Origin: Micromonospora qiuiae
Lineage (GTDB): Bacteria; Actinomycetota; Actinomycetes; Mycobacteriales; Micromonosporaceae
Assembly: GCF_016863555.1 (NCBI RefSeq)
Contig: NZ_BOPC01000032.1
Coordinates: 1 to 64,000, forward strand
Direction: 5' to 3'
Length of the DNA: 64,000 bases
This document shows positions 25,239-33,192 of this stretch, one piece after another. The notes under the pieces were generated by a model. It saw only the letters and a program-made list of their open reading frames with translations, searched no databases and was not told the DNA's origin. The stretch's first letter is position 1, and each line of letters begins with the position of its first letter. A program made the position numbers and the translations under genes.

Positions 25239-27158
25239 GTGCAGGAGACACCGACCATCACGGCGGCGGAGATCGCCCGGCTCGCCGGGGTCGGTCGGGC
25301 CGCGGTCAGCAACTGGCGCAAACGACACCCGGACTTCCCGGTGCCGGTGGGCGGCACGGCCGCCAGCCCCGAGTTCGACCTGACCCAGGTCGAGCACTGG
25401 CTACGCGCCCAGGGCAAGCTCCCTGAGCTGAGCACCGCCGACCGGCTCTGGCGCCGCCTCGCGCCGTCCAGCGACTCCCCGGCAGCCGGCCTCGCCGCCG
25501 TCGGCGCGCTGCTGCTGGCACGGCAACGCGGTCAACGCCCCCGCCGCCCGGCCGCGCCTTACCTGGCACCACTGCTGCCTGACCTCGACGCGCTCGCCGA
25601 CGAACTCGGCCCGCAGGACGCCTTCGACGTCCTGTGGCAGCGGTTCGCTGCCCCGGCCCCGGGCCGCCCGTCGGTCACTCCCGACGACCTCGCCGACCTG
25701 ATGGTCGGGCTGGCCGGCGTCGGCGGCGGCGCCGTGCTGGACCCGGCCGCCGGCTCCGGCGCCCTGCTGCGCGCCGCCGTGCGCGCCGGCTGCACCTCGG
25801 CGTACGGGCAGGAACTCGACGGGGACCTGGCCCGGCTCGCCGGACTCTGGCTGGCCCTGCGCGAGGTGCCCGGCGAGGTGAGCCCCGGCGACTCGCTGCG
25901 CGCCGACGAGTTCACCGGCCGCACCTTCGACGCCGTGCTCTGCCACCCGCCGTTCGGCGCCACGAACTGGGGCGACGACGAACTCGGCCACGATCCACGG
26001 TGGATCGTCGGCAGCACTCCGCGTACCGAACCGGAGCTGGCCTGGGTCCAGCATGCCCTGGCCCACCTGCGGGTCGGCGGGCACGCCGTACTCCTGATGC
26101 CACCCACGGTGGCCAGCCGCCGTGCCGGCCGGCGGATCCGCGCTGAGCTGCTGCGCCGTGGCGCGCTACGCGCGGTGATCGCGCTGCCGGCGGGGGTGGC
26201 CGCGCCGCACGGCGTACCGCTGCATCTGTGGGTGCTGCGGCGGCCCGCGCCCGACGCGCCACCACCGGCGCGGACGCTGCTGATCGACGCCGCCGCCGGC
26301 GACCTGGCCGCGACCGGCCCGCGCGTGCTCGCCGCCTGGCGGAGCTTCAGCGCTGACGCCGAGGTCGACCAGGCCGGCTTCGCCCGCGCGATGCCGACGA
26401 TCGAGCTGCTGGACGAGGAGGTCGACCTCACCCCCGCGCGCCGGCAACCCGCCGTCGCGGGCGAGGCCACCGGAGAACAAGTGGTACGCACCAGAGAGCG
26501 GCTGGTCGCCGTCGTCGCCGACCTGCCGGCGCTGATGCCCCAGGTCACGCCCGCCCCCGAAGGGCCGGACGGGGAGTTCCTGACGGTGGGGGAGCTGGCC
26601 CGCTCCGGCGCGCTGCACCTGCTCGGCCCGATCCGCGCCACCGGCGAGTCCGCCCCGGCCGGTGAGCCGACGGCGGGTGGCCCGCCGGTGCTGACCGTGC
26701 AGGACGTGCTCGACGGAGAACCACCCTCCGGCCACGACGACGGCCGACTCGGCCAGCAGATCCCACTCGCCGTCGGCGACGTGGTGGTCCCGATGGTCGC
26801 CCGGCAGCTCACCGCCCGGGTGATCACCGCCGAAGGCGCTCTGCTGGGGCGCAACCTCTACCTGCTGCGCCCCAACCCGGCGGCGCTGGACCCGTGGTTC
26901 CTCGCCGGGCAGCTGCGCACCTCGACCAACGAGAAGCAGGCGTCAAGCCTCTCCGGCACGTTGCGCTTCGACATCAGGCGGGCCCAGGTACGCCGACTGC
27001 CGCTGGACGAGCAGCGGATGCACGGGGCGGCGTTCCAGCGGCTGGACAAATTCGAGTCAGCGGTCCGACAGGCGGCGCTGCTCGGCGCGGAACTGGTGCA
27101 GCTCACCGCCGACGGCCTGGCCCGGGGAACGATCCGGCCCGACGAGAACTCGCGCTGA
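25239..27158 (+). CDS. HTH-fused N-6 DNA methylase-like protein with altered catalytic motif (HPPF)
   Basis: A 639-residue protein with three parts. Residues 1-45 are a small helix-turn-helix (ITAAEIARLAGVGRAAVSNWRKRHPDFP). Residues about 140-350 are a type I HsdM-like adenine methylase core with SAM motif I (VLDPAAGSGALLRAA). Residues about 430-639 resemble a type I specificity-like region (QIPLAVGDVVVPMV, GRNLYLLRPN, FDIRRAQVRRLPL). The catalytic motif IV, normally NPPF or DPPF, reads CHPPF here, with His at residue 236. The standard hydrogen-bonding Asn/Asp/Ser is therefore lost, and activity is doubtful. The GTG start has no strong ribosome site and may be leaderless. No HsdR gene is adjacent, so a regulatory or solitary role is likely. 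Confidence 0.8.
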   Translation: MQETPTITAAEIARLAGVGRAAVSNWRKRHPDFPVPVGGTAASPEFDLTQVEHWLRAQGKLPELSTADRLWRRLAPSSDSPAAGLAAVGALLLARQRGQRPRRPAAPYLAPLLPDLDALADELGPQDAFDVLWQRFAAPAPGRPSVTPDDLADLMVGLAGVGGGAVLDPAAGSGALLRAAVRAGCTSAYGQELDGDLARLAGLWLALREVPGEVSPGDSLRADEFTGRTFDAVLCHPPFGATNWGDDELGHDPRWIVGSTPRTEPELAWVQHALAHLRVGGHAVLLMPPTVASRRAGRRIRAELLRRGALRAVIALPAGVAAPHGVPLHLWVLRRPAPDAPPPARTLLIDAAAGDLAATGPRVLAAWRSFSADAEVDQAGFARAMPTIELLDEEVDLTPARRQPAVAGEATGEQVVRTRERLVAVVADLPALMPQVTPAPEGPDGEFLTVGELARSGALHLLGPIRATGESAPAGEPTAGGPPVLTVQDVLDGEPPSGHDDGRLGQQIPLAVGDVVVPMVARQLTARVITAEGALLGRNLYLLRPNPAALDPWFLAGQLRTSTNEKQASSLSGTLRFDIRRAQVRRLPLDEQRMHGAAFQRLDKFESAVRQAALLGAELVQLTADGLARGTIRPDENSR

Positions 27159-27185
27159 GTCAACCGATCAGCAATGCCAGGATGG

Positions 27186-27581
27186 TCAGGCCGAGCGACG
27201 CTCACGAGCCTCGGTGAGGATCTGCTGAGCGCGCTGGTGCGAGAGCTTCAGCGCCACTGCGAGTTCGCGGACGGACAGCCCTGCCTCATGGGCTTCACGA
27301 ACCACGTCGCGAAATTCGTCGGCGGCCAAGGTGCGCAGCCGGTCAGCCTCGTCGCGTAGTTGACGGGCATGGTCGCGTCGCTGGGCCAGCTCATCCGGCA
27401 GAGCGACCTCCAGATCGATGGTGAACGTATCGGGGGCGATGTCGAGCCAGGTCGCAATCAGATCCCGGGCCATCTCGTCTGCCTCAGTGAGCCGTCGAGC
27501 CTGGGTCATGATGTCGAGTTCTGGCACCCTCAGCAGCCAGAACCTACCCTCGCGCTCGGCATGAACCAGATAGCTCTTCAT
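27186..27581 (-). CDS. hicB: HicB-like antitoxin
   Basis: A 131-residue antitoxin paired with the HicA toxin at 27578-27790. The N-terminal half is a HicB-type partial RNase-H fold (KSYLVHAEREGRFWLLRVPE, LTEADEMARDLIATWLDIAPD). The C-terminal half has a DNA-binding helix-turn-helix (EAGLSVRELAVALKLSHQRAQQILTEA), which should bind the operator upstream of hicA. ATG 27581 overlaps the hicA stop as ATGA and has GAGG eight bases upstream, so it is preferred to the GTG at 27590. The toxin-first order is usual for hicAB. Confidence 0.82.
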   Translation of the reverse strand: MKSYLVHAEREGRFWLLRVPELDIMTQARRLTEADEMARDLIATWLDIAPDTFTIDLEVALPDELAQRRDHARQLRDEADRLRTLAADEFRDVVREAHEAGLSVRELAVALKLSHQRAQQILTEARERRSA

Positions 27582-27790
27582 GACAACCACCTCTGCGGCA
27601 GGCAGGATAGCCTCTTCTCAATGTTCGCGACGACGCCCGCCGAGATGGTCGTATGCCGAGGGATGGGCACCTGGTGGCTACCACACGGGCAAACCCAGAT
27701 GTCGTGCTGCCCACCTGACCGGAGCCAGGCACAGTCGTGCTTGGTCATCACGGACTCGACGTCGCGGCGCTTCATTGACTTGAACACCAC
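27578..27790 (-). CDS. hicA: HicA-like mRNA interferase toxin
   Basis: A small toxin of 70 residues (65 if the ATG at 27775 is used) with the double-stranded RNA-binding-like fold of HicA: MKRRDVESVMTKHDCAWLRSG, then GQHDIW with the catalytic His (residue 29 from GTG) and VPIPRHTTISAGVVANIEK. Such toxins cleave mRNA at translating ribosomes and are neutralised by HicB. There is no ribosome site before GTG 27790, but a TAGACT -10-like hexamer ends six bases upstream, so a leaderless transcript starting at this GTG is likely. Confidence 0.85.
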   Translation of the reverse strand: MVFKSMKRRDVESVMTKHDCAWLRSGGQHDIWVCPCGSHQVPIPRHTTISAGVVANIEKRLSCLPQRWLS

Positions 27791-28128
27791 GCGCCGAGTC
27801 TAGTGCCTCTAGACGGAAGCTGTCTAGCTGACCTGGGCAACTGGTCCTGATTCGGAACCGATCCGTCCCGACGGAATCCTTCCCGAGATCCGCGAATTGA
27901 TAGGCCCGGCCAGGATGGTCCTCCTCATCTATCCCTGTCGAGCTGAACCGTTTGTGCCATCGTGCGGCGTGACCTCGCCGGTAGATCTCGTCGTCGGGAA
28001 ACGCGGCCACACCATCCCTGCCCAGGGCCCACGAACGCAGACGTACGGCGACTATGGTGCATCGTGGAGTAACCGCCAGCGCGCTGGATTTGATGACAGC
28101 GTCGGCGGCTGTAGTTGCCGGGGGCGTG
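27791..28128. other. Intergenic region between hicAB and the type VII operon
   Basis: This divergent 338-bp gap contains the hicAB promoter-operator and, at 27934-27957, a third CTGTCGAGCTGA element (continuing ACCGTTTGTGC). The right part probably carries the promoter of the YbaB-led operon, for example TTGATG at about 28090 and TAGTTG 16 bp later, but these are weak matches. No further gene is visible. Confidence 0.6.
27797..27827 (-). promoter_or_regulatory. hicAB promoter-operator
   Basis: CTAGAC-N7-GTCTAG at 27809-27827 is a perfect inverted repeat of 6-bp arms. A third GTCTAG lies at 27798-27803 and overlaps the -10-like TAGACT (minus strand 27802-27797), whose end is six bases before the hicA GTG. 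A HicB dimer bound here would cover the promoter, so autorepression is the straightforward reading. Confidence 0.7.
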
Positions 28129-28548
28129 ATGCTGAGCCAGGATCCGGACGAGGCGCAGGAGCGGATGCAGTCGTGGGCGGCGCAGGTGTCGACGCGGGCA
28201 CGGGCAGCCGCCGAACTGTCCGACCGGGTCGCCGGCCTGACCGCCTCGGCTAGCAGTGTGGACGGCGCGGTGCGCGTGACGGTCGCCGCCACTGGTGCAT
28301 TGACCGATCTCAGATTCGACGATCGCGTGCAACGGATGCGTGGCGGTGACCTCGCAGACATCGTCATGACGACGATCGCCTGGGCACAGGCCAAACTGAC
28401 CGAGCAGGTGACGTCGGCGGTCCATGACACTGTCGGCACCGACTCGGAGACCGGGCGGACGGTCGTCGACTCGTTCGCACGACGATTCCCCGCACCGCCC
28501 GAGGAACCGACGAACCGACATCGGCCGGAGGCCGGCAATGTTCGGTGA
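28129..28548 (+). CDS. YbaB/EbfC-family DNA-binding protein (ESX-associated type)
   Basis: A 139-residue protein with a YbaB/EbfC core: an N-terminal helix (DPDEAQERMQSWAAQVSTRA), a central beta-sheet (VRVTVAATGALTDLRFDD) and a C-terminal helix (ADIVMTTIAWAQAKL). The longer tail is typical of actinobacterial paralogues that lead type VII/ESX gene clusters. ATG 28129 is preferred to the upstream frame because GGGGG lies just before it. It overlaps the next gene by 11 bp and begins the effector operon. Confidence 0.75.
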   Translation: MLSQDPDEAQERMQSWAAQVSTRARAAAELSDRVAGLTASASSVDGAVRVTVAATGALTDLRFDDRVQRMRGGDLADIVMTTIAWAQAKLTEQVTSAVHDTVGTDSETGRTVVDSFARRFPAPPEEPTNRHRPEAGNVR

Positions 28549-28870
28549 CGCGGGCATGCGGATGTCGGCCGCCGGGGTGGTGCGGCACGCCGCAGCGGTG
28601 GACGACGCCGCCGACCGGATGCAGACCGCCCGGAGCGCGGCGGCGCAGGTGCACATGGGTACGGAGGCGTACGGGCAGATCTGTGCTTTCCTGCCCCGGC
28701 TGATCGATCCGCTGGGCAACCGGACGGTGGCCGCGTTGGACGAGGCCGCGACGGCGCTGCGGGAGACGGCGACGAATCTTCGGGAGGCTGCCGCCGCGAC
28801 CGAGTCGACCGATCAGAGTTCCGCACGGCGGGTCCTCGGCGCCGCCGGTCGGCTGGAGTTGCCGCTGTGA
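28538..28870 (+). CDS. EspC-like (DUF2580) type VII secretion target
   Basis: A 110-residue helical protein resembling the EspC/DUF2580 family: MRMSAAGVVRHAAAVDDAAD at the start, a long hairpin of two helices, and DEAATALRETATNLREAAAATE near the end. Such proteins accompany or are secreted by ESX-type systems. It overlaps both neighbours (11 bp with YbaB, 4 bp with the toxin gene), which points to strict co-expression. It may serve as the secretion partner of the next protein. Confidence 0.7.
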   Translation: MFGDAGMRMSAAGVVRHAAAVDDAADRMQTARSAAAQVHMGTEAYGQICAFLPRLIDPLGNRTVAALDEAATALRETATNLREAAAATESTDQSSARRVLGAAGRLELPL

Positions 28871-30249
28871 CGGACGCAGCCATCAACCCCCTGGTGGCGC
28901 CGCGTCTCGACTCGACCCGCTGGTACTCGGGGCTGGGGCTGATCGAGGACATCGCCGACACGGTGGCGGGCATCGAGTCGGGTAGCTGGATCGACAGCAC
29001 GATCGGAGGTGTGGCCACCTCGTTGGACGCGCTGGCCACCGTGCTGGACCCGTTGGGCTCGTTGGTCAGTTGGGGCGTCGGTTGGCTGCTGGAGCACGTC
29101 AAGCCGCTGTCGGAGGTGCTGGACTGGCTGGCCGGCGACCCGGACCAGATCACCGCGTACGCGCAGACCTGGCGCAACATCGCGGCGGAGAGCACCGGCA
29201 CGGCGACCGACCTGCAGACGGCGCTGGCCGGGCAGCTGGCCGATTGGGAGGGCGCGTCGGCGCAGGCGTACCAGGACCACCTGACCAGCCAGATCCGGGC
29301 GATGGACGGCCTCGCCCGGGCCGCCAACGGCATAGCCACGCTGGTGGAAAGCGCTGGCCTCCTGGTCGCGCTGGTGCGCGAGCTGGTCCGGGACCTGATC
29401 GCGGACTTCGTGTCCGTGCTGGCGGTCAGGATGCCGCTGTGGCTCGCCGAGACCGGAGTGACGCTGGGCGCGGCCACCCCACTGGTCGTCTCCCGGGTGA
29501 GCAGTCTGGTGGCCAAGTGGGCGGCCCGCATCGGCAAACTGGTCAACGCCTTGATCGGCAGTCTGCGCCGGCTGGTGCCGCTGCTCTGGCGCATGGGTGA
29601 CCTGATCGACGAGCTGAATGGCCTGCTGCGCCGAGCGTCGCACACCGGCCCCGTCGCTCCGGCTGGCTGTGCCGCACGCGAGGGAAATGCCGCGCCGCGT
29701 GGTGCGGCGGATCTGGAGCCAATGGGGCACCGCTCGGACTGGAGCGACCCGACAGTACATCCGCAGTCGCCGCCACCGCCGGACGCGAATCTCCTGGCGG
29801 GAGATCCGGTGTACTACCGGCCGACCAGCACCGCGATCGGCTACGACAGCGCCACGATGAACAACTTCGACATGGTTGCCCCGCTGCCTGGTCACCATGA
29901 CGTCGTGGTGCACGGCGAGCGCAACGGCATGTTCCGCCCCGGCCTGCTGGGTGCCGACGGCGGGGACCACGCCTCCGGCTACACCCACCCGCAGCAGATC
30001 GCCAACGCGATCCGCGACAACCCGCAGTACGACGGCGGACCGGTCCGCCTGGTGGCCTGTCACACCGGGGCCGTGGATCCCGAAGCCGGCGTACCACCGG
30101 CGGCACAGCAGGTCGCCGACGCCCTCGGTGTACCCGTGACAGCGCCGACCGACGCGGTCGGTGTGGACCGGTATGGTCCCGTAGGGCAGAGCCCGGTGAT
30201 CCGGGGTGACGGCGAGTGGAAGACCTTCTACCCGAAGGGCGCGCGGTAA
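28867..30249 (+). CDS. Putative type VII-secreted toxin with WXG-like head and caspase-like C-terminal domain
   Basis: A 460-residue protein with two clear parts. The N-terminal 260 residues are helical and include a WXG100-type hairpin (WEGASAQAYQDHL), the secretion head of LXG/WXG polymorphic toxins. After a Pro-rich linker (about 260-310), the C-terminal domain carries HHDVVVHGERNG with His349 and GGPVRLVACHTGAV with Cys398, then AQQVADALGVPVTAPTD. This His...Cys arrangement, with a HG and an L(S/A)CxTG motif, resembles clan CD (C80/caspase-like) domains found in polymorphic toxins. It starts with a GTGA overlap and ends one base into the next ORF, a typical effector-immunity layout. Target is unknown. 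Confidence 0.65.
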   Translation: MTDAAINPLVAPRLDSTRWYSGLGLIEDIADTVAGIESGSWIDSTIGGVATSLDALATVLDPLGSLVSWGVGWLLEHVKPLSEVLDWLAGDPDQITAYAQTWRNIAAESTGTATDLQTALAGQLADWEGASAQAYQDHLTSQIRAMDGLARAANGIATLVESAGLLVALVRELVRDLIADFVSVLAVRMPLWLAETGVTLGAATPLVVSRVSSLVAKWAARIGKLVNALIGSLRRLVPLLWRMGDLIDELNGLLRRASHTGPVAPAGCAAREGNAAPRGAADLEPMGHRSDWSDPTVHPQSPPPPDANLLAGDPVYYRPTSTAIGYDSATMNNFDMVAPLPGHHDVVVHGERNGMFRPGLLGADGGDHASGYTHPQQIANAIRDNPQYDGGPVRLVACHTGAVDPEAGVPPAAQQVADALGVPVTAPTDAVGVDRYGPVGQSPVIRGDGEWKTFYPKGAR

Positions 30250-30659
30250 TGAGCAGCGGTCGATTGCGCACGGCGGGGATGTTCGTCGAGTTCGGGCCGG
30301 TGCGTGCCCCCGAGCCGCAGCCGAGCATCTTCGACAGCGTCGCCGATTCCGAGCTGCCCGACCTCGCCCAGGTGGTCGGCTACTTGAACTCGGGTCACAT
30401 TCTCATCGACGTGATGGACGTCGCCGACGACCCGTTCGACCCTGGCCAGCAGGTGCTCAACGGGTCGACGGTGCTGACCGACGGCGACTGGTTGTGGCGC
30501 AAGGACCTCGCCTACTACGTGCGTCGCCACCGGGTCGCGGTGCCCGAGGAGTTCCTGATCCTCATCCGCGACCGCGACTACGCCGTCCCACCTCGGAGTG
30601 TGCCAGAGTTGACCGCGTGCTCCCGGCAGGCGCGTGACCTGATGTTCTGGCAGAGCTGA
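30249..30659 (+). CDS. Candidate immunity protein for the WXG-headed toxin
   Basis: A 136-residue soluble, acidic protein with no recognised family (VVGYLNSGHILIDVMDVADD, VLTDGDWLWRKDLAYYVRRH). Its ATG overlaps the toxin stop (TAATG), which is typical of toxin-immunity pairs. Its last 20 residues (SVPELTACSRQARDLMFWQS) are encoded by a 69-bp DNA repeat that recurs without a gene at 32992-33060. The present C terminus may therefore have been added by repeat insertion. Confidence 0.6.
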   Translation: MSSGRLRTAGMFVEFGPVRAPEPQPSIFDSVADSELPDLAQVVGYLNSGHILIDVMDVADDPFDPGQQVLNGSTVLTDGDWLWRKDLAYYVRRHRVAVPEEFLILIRDRDYAVPPRSVPELTACSRQARDLMFWQS

Positions 30660-30665
30660 CCGTCG
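30597..30665 (+). repeat. 69-bp dispersed repeat, copy 1
   Basis: This copy runs from AGTGTGCCAGAG to GCTGACCGTCG and covers the 3' end of the immunity candidate. It aligns with 32992-33060 over 69 bases with about eight or nine differences and one single-base gap (roughly 87% identity by eye). The shared core includes GAGTTGACCGCGTG and GCGCGTGACCTGATGT. Confidence 0.8.
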
Positions 30666-30743
30666 GCCCGCACCGCCACAGTGGCCATGGCGGCGCTGGC
30701 GCCAGTCGAAGAGGTTGCGAACGGTGCGCCCGGCCGCTCAGGC

Positions 30744-31202
30744 CTACGCGAGGTCCAACAGGTGCATCTCGCCACCGCGGATCATCCAGTCGTCCCAGTA
30801 GCCGAGCCGACCGCACGCGACACAGCGGCTTGTGATGGCGATCGCCCGGATTCCGTCACCGTCGGCGTAGAGGGAGTAGCCCACCGCAACGTTGAAGTCC
30901 TCTTCGTCGCCGTCCCCGTCGCACTCGCAGACCATGATGCCGGACCTGGCGTCATCCCAATACTGGCCGCTGTCCGCGATGAAATGCTCCGCACCGCAGC
31001 TGCGACAGATGCGCTTCGCTGCGTGCTCCTCGAGATCACCACGAACGCCGAAGACATGCCCGCCACACGCCGCGCACCTGCACAGCCGTACCTCGTGCAC
31101 GTCGTACCCCTCAGCACCTTGCGCCATCGCGTACTCGGTGAGGTCCTCGGGGGTTTCGCCCACCGGCCAGCCGTCCACTTCGCTGACTACCGCAGCTGCC
31201 AT
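30744..31202 (-). CDS. Zinc-ribbon protein of unknown function
   Basis: A 152-residue protein with several Cys pairs that should bind zinc: CRCAACGG, ICRSCGAEH and SRCVACGRLGYW. In addition it has an acidic CECDGDGDEEDF segment. The overall pattern is of a small metal-stabilised protein, similar to single-gene immunity or regulatory proteins in toxin loci, but no family could be named. The ribosome site is weak, so the exact start is uncertain. It converges with the immunity candidate. Confidence 0.6.
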   Translation of the reverse strand: MAAAVVSEVDGWPVGETPEDLTEYAMAQGAEGYDVHEVRLCRCAACGGHVFGVRGDLEEHAAKRICRSCGAEHFIADSGQYWDDARSGIMVCECDGDGDEEDFNVAVGYSLYADGDGIRAIAITSRCVACGRLGYWDDWMIRGGEMHLLDLA

Positions 31203-31383
31203 CTCATCACGCGCGGCCTTCGCCTCTATGCCTGCCGGACCAGCGTCTGCTGCACCTCGCGCGATCTGGTCAAGCCGTGCTCAGCCAGCGCTGAGCGCTT
31301 CTGCGGCGGCTCCAGGCACGTCCTGCGCCGATCGGCAGGCCGGCGCGGAGAACGCGGACGCCCTCTCCGCCGGCCTCCGGGCG

Positions 31384-31737
31384 TTACTCGTCGTTCGCGG
31401 CGTCGGTGAACGCTCGAAGCCCAAGGCCTGGTGCCAGTGCTTCGGCAAGCCAGGTGACCCGGTGATCACCGGTGGCCAGTCCGGTGCGGGCGATCGTGCA
31501 CCAGTCGTCGCGGTTGAGGAGGGAGAGATAGCCGTCCAGGACGCGTTCTCGTCCATTCTCGGGCCATACCATTCGTCCCGTTGCTGATTGATGAAGATGC
31601 TGGGCCAGTTGCGCGGCGATGAAGAAACGCTGCACTGATGGCTCCAGGCGGCCGGCGTGTGCGCAGTAAGCCTCCAGAACGGCGGGCGCGGGCGGATAAT
31701 GATCGAGTGTGATGCCCGTGCCGCCGCTGTCAGCCAT
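31384..31737 (-). CDS. Hypothetical protein
   Basis: A 117-residue, mainly helical protein (LDHYPPAPAVLEAYCAHAGR, VQRFFIAAQLAQHLHQ, VLDGYLSLLNRDDWCTIART). ATG 31737 is the only ATG near the start of convincing coding sequence. G/C-ending codons continue a little upstream to TTG 31770, so the true start may be there. It is in line with the next upstream minus-strand gene, 74 bp away. No family was recognised. Confidence 0.5.
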   Translation of the reverse strand: MADSGGTGITLDHYPPAPAVLEAYCAHAGRLEPSVQRFFIAAQLAQHLHQSATGRMVWPENGRERVLDGYLSLLNRDDWCTIARTGLATGDHRVTWLAEALAPGLGLRAFTDAANDE

Positions 31738-31811
31738 GATCGTCAGCAGCAGGCCGGTGTGATCGACCAACTCGCTGTCAGGTGGCGAGGGTCGTCGGAG
31801 GTGACCTGCGA

Positions 31812-32708
31812 TCAGGAGCTGGCCCAGCCCATTTCGACGTCGATGCGCCGTTGCTCCGCGTGGCGGAGCTTCTGGTAGTGCGCTGCCCTCGTTTGGTCTC
31901 CGACGTTGTCGGCGGCTTCGGTGGCGGCCTGCAACACCACCAGGGGCAGTCCGGGCACCTGGAGCGCCTGCCTCTCCGCCTCGGCGAACACCACGCCGGC
32001 CAACGTGCCGGTTGCGGCAGCGGCCAAGCGGAACAGTTCCTCCACGTACATCCGACCAAGGCCCACCGTCGTCCAGCCGGACACGCCGTCGAGGGCTCGG
32101 CGGCACTCACGCAGCGCCTCCCAGGCGGCATGATGGCCGCCGGCCTGGCGTTCCAACTGGGCCAGGGACTGCCAGGCCGAGGCGGTGTCCCAAGGGTTGT
32201 CGGCGAACACCAAGCTCTCCCGCTGCGCCTTGGCTGCCTCCGCAAACGCCCCCAGATCGGCCAACTGGTATCGAAGCTGGCTCAGCGTTTCCTCGTCTCT
32301 CTGGCGGCCGGAAGCCCAGCGGTCCAGCCACTGGCGGGCGAGCTCGCCGTCACCGATAAATTTGGCTCGGTGCACCCACCGAAGCGGGTCCTCGGCGGCC
32401 GGGCCGAGCGGGAAACGCGACCGCTCACGCTGCAACCACGCCGCCAGATCGTCCTCGGACACATGCGGCTGGCCTTCCTCGTCCAGCAGGCGCTCCAGCA
32501 CATCGTCCCGGTCGGGGTGCTCGCTGTCGCGCACGAAAGCGACGGTGGCCTGCGCCCCGGCAGCAAACAGGTGCTCGATGTCGTAGCCACACCAGGTGTC
32601 GAAGTTGGCACGCTTGATCTTCCAGTGCAGCCACACGTCCTCCACCCGTTGATGCTCGGCGAGCAGACTTCGCATCCGGGCCAGCTCACGCCGGGCAACC
32701 TCCATCAC
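31812..32708 (-). CDS. TPR-like hypothetical protein
   Basis: A 298-residue protein made almost entirely of helices with tetratricopeptide-like pairs in the second half (DLGAFAEAAKAQRESLVFAD, DTASAWQSLAQLERQAGGHH, AAWEALRECRRALD). The first half is acidic and contains WCGYDIEHLFAAGAQATVAF. It probably works as a scaffold or repeat protein in protein-protein contact. It starts at GTG 32708 or ATG 32705 with no strong ribosome site. Function is unknown. Confidence 0.6.
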   Translation of the reverse strand: MMEVARRELARMRSLLAEHQRVEDVWLHWKIKRANFDTWCGYDIEHLFAAGAQATVAFVRDSEHPDRDDVLERLLDEEGQPHVSEDDLAAWLQRERSRFPLGPAAEDPLRWVHRAKFIGDGELARQWLDRWASGRQRDEETLSQLRYQLADLGAFAEAAKAQRESLVFADNPWDTASAWQSLAQLERQAGGHHAAWEALRECRRALDGVSGWTTVGLGRMYVEELFRLAAAATGTLAGVVFAEAERQALQVPGLPLVVLQAATEAADNVGDQTRAAHYQKLRHAEQRRIDVEMGWASS

Positions 32709-33192
32709 CCGCCAAAGATCTCACCACCAGCGATGTCGCGTCACCACCTCGCGATCTGTGCGCCCTCTGGTGTCGACTGTGCCCCGAATGATGACGGGTA
32801 GCGGATCGAACTGAGCGCCTCCGGTAACGGTGTCGCCTATCCCGATTGTCGCGCCGAAGGGACTCGGGCGTTGAGGCCGCGCAGCCGTAGTCGCTGGCCT
32901 TCCTCGATCCAGACGATTTTGTGGGCATCGCCTGGGAACCGGGCGGCGAGTCATCCTCGCTCCGCAGGTCGTGAATCGAGTTGCTGCCGAAAGTGTGCCG
33001 GAGTTGACCGCGTGTTTGCGGCAAGCGCGTGACCTGATGTCTACCAGAGCTGACAGTCGACTGTGGGCCGCCGGGATACCGCATCGCACCGAACGGCCGG
33101 TGGCTCTCAATGGCACATCGATGTACGGTCGTGCGTCCGTACGGCCTGAATCCCGCCAACGCGTCGGGTGTGGACCATCGTGAGGGGGGCGG
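32709..33192. other. Intergenic region with repeat copy 2
   Basis: This divergent 484-bp gap separates the TPR-like gene and the kinase. At 32992-33060 it carries the second copy of the 69-bp repeat found at 30597-30665. The codons of this copy would read SVPELTACLRQARDLM, but no start, ribosome site or conserved upstream sequence accompanies them, so I regard it as non-coding here. The right end must contain the kinase promoter. Confidence 0.6.
32992..33060 (+). repeat. 69-bp dispersed repeat, copy 2
   Basis: This copy is about 87% identical by eye to 30597-30665 and in the same orientation. It lies about 130 bp upstream of the kinase gene at 33193. Confidence 0.8.
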
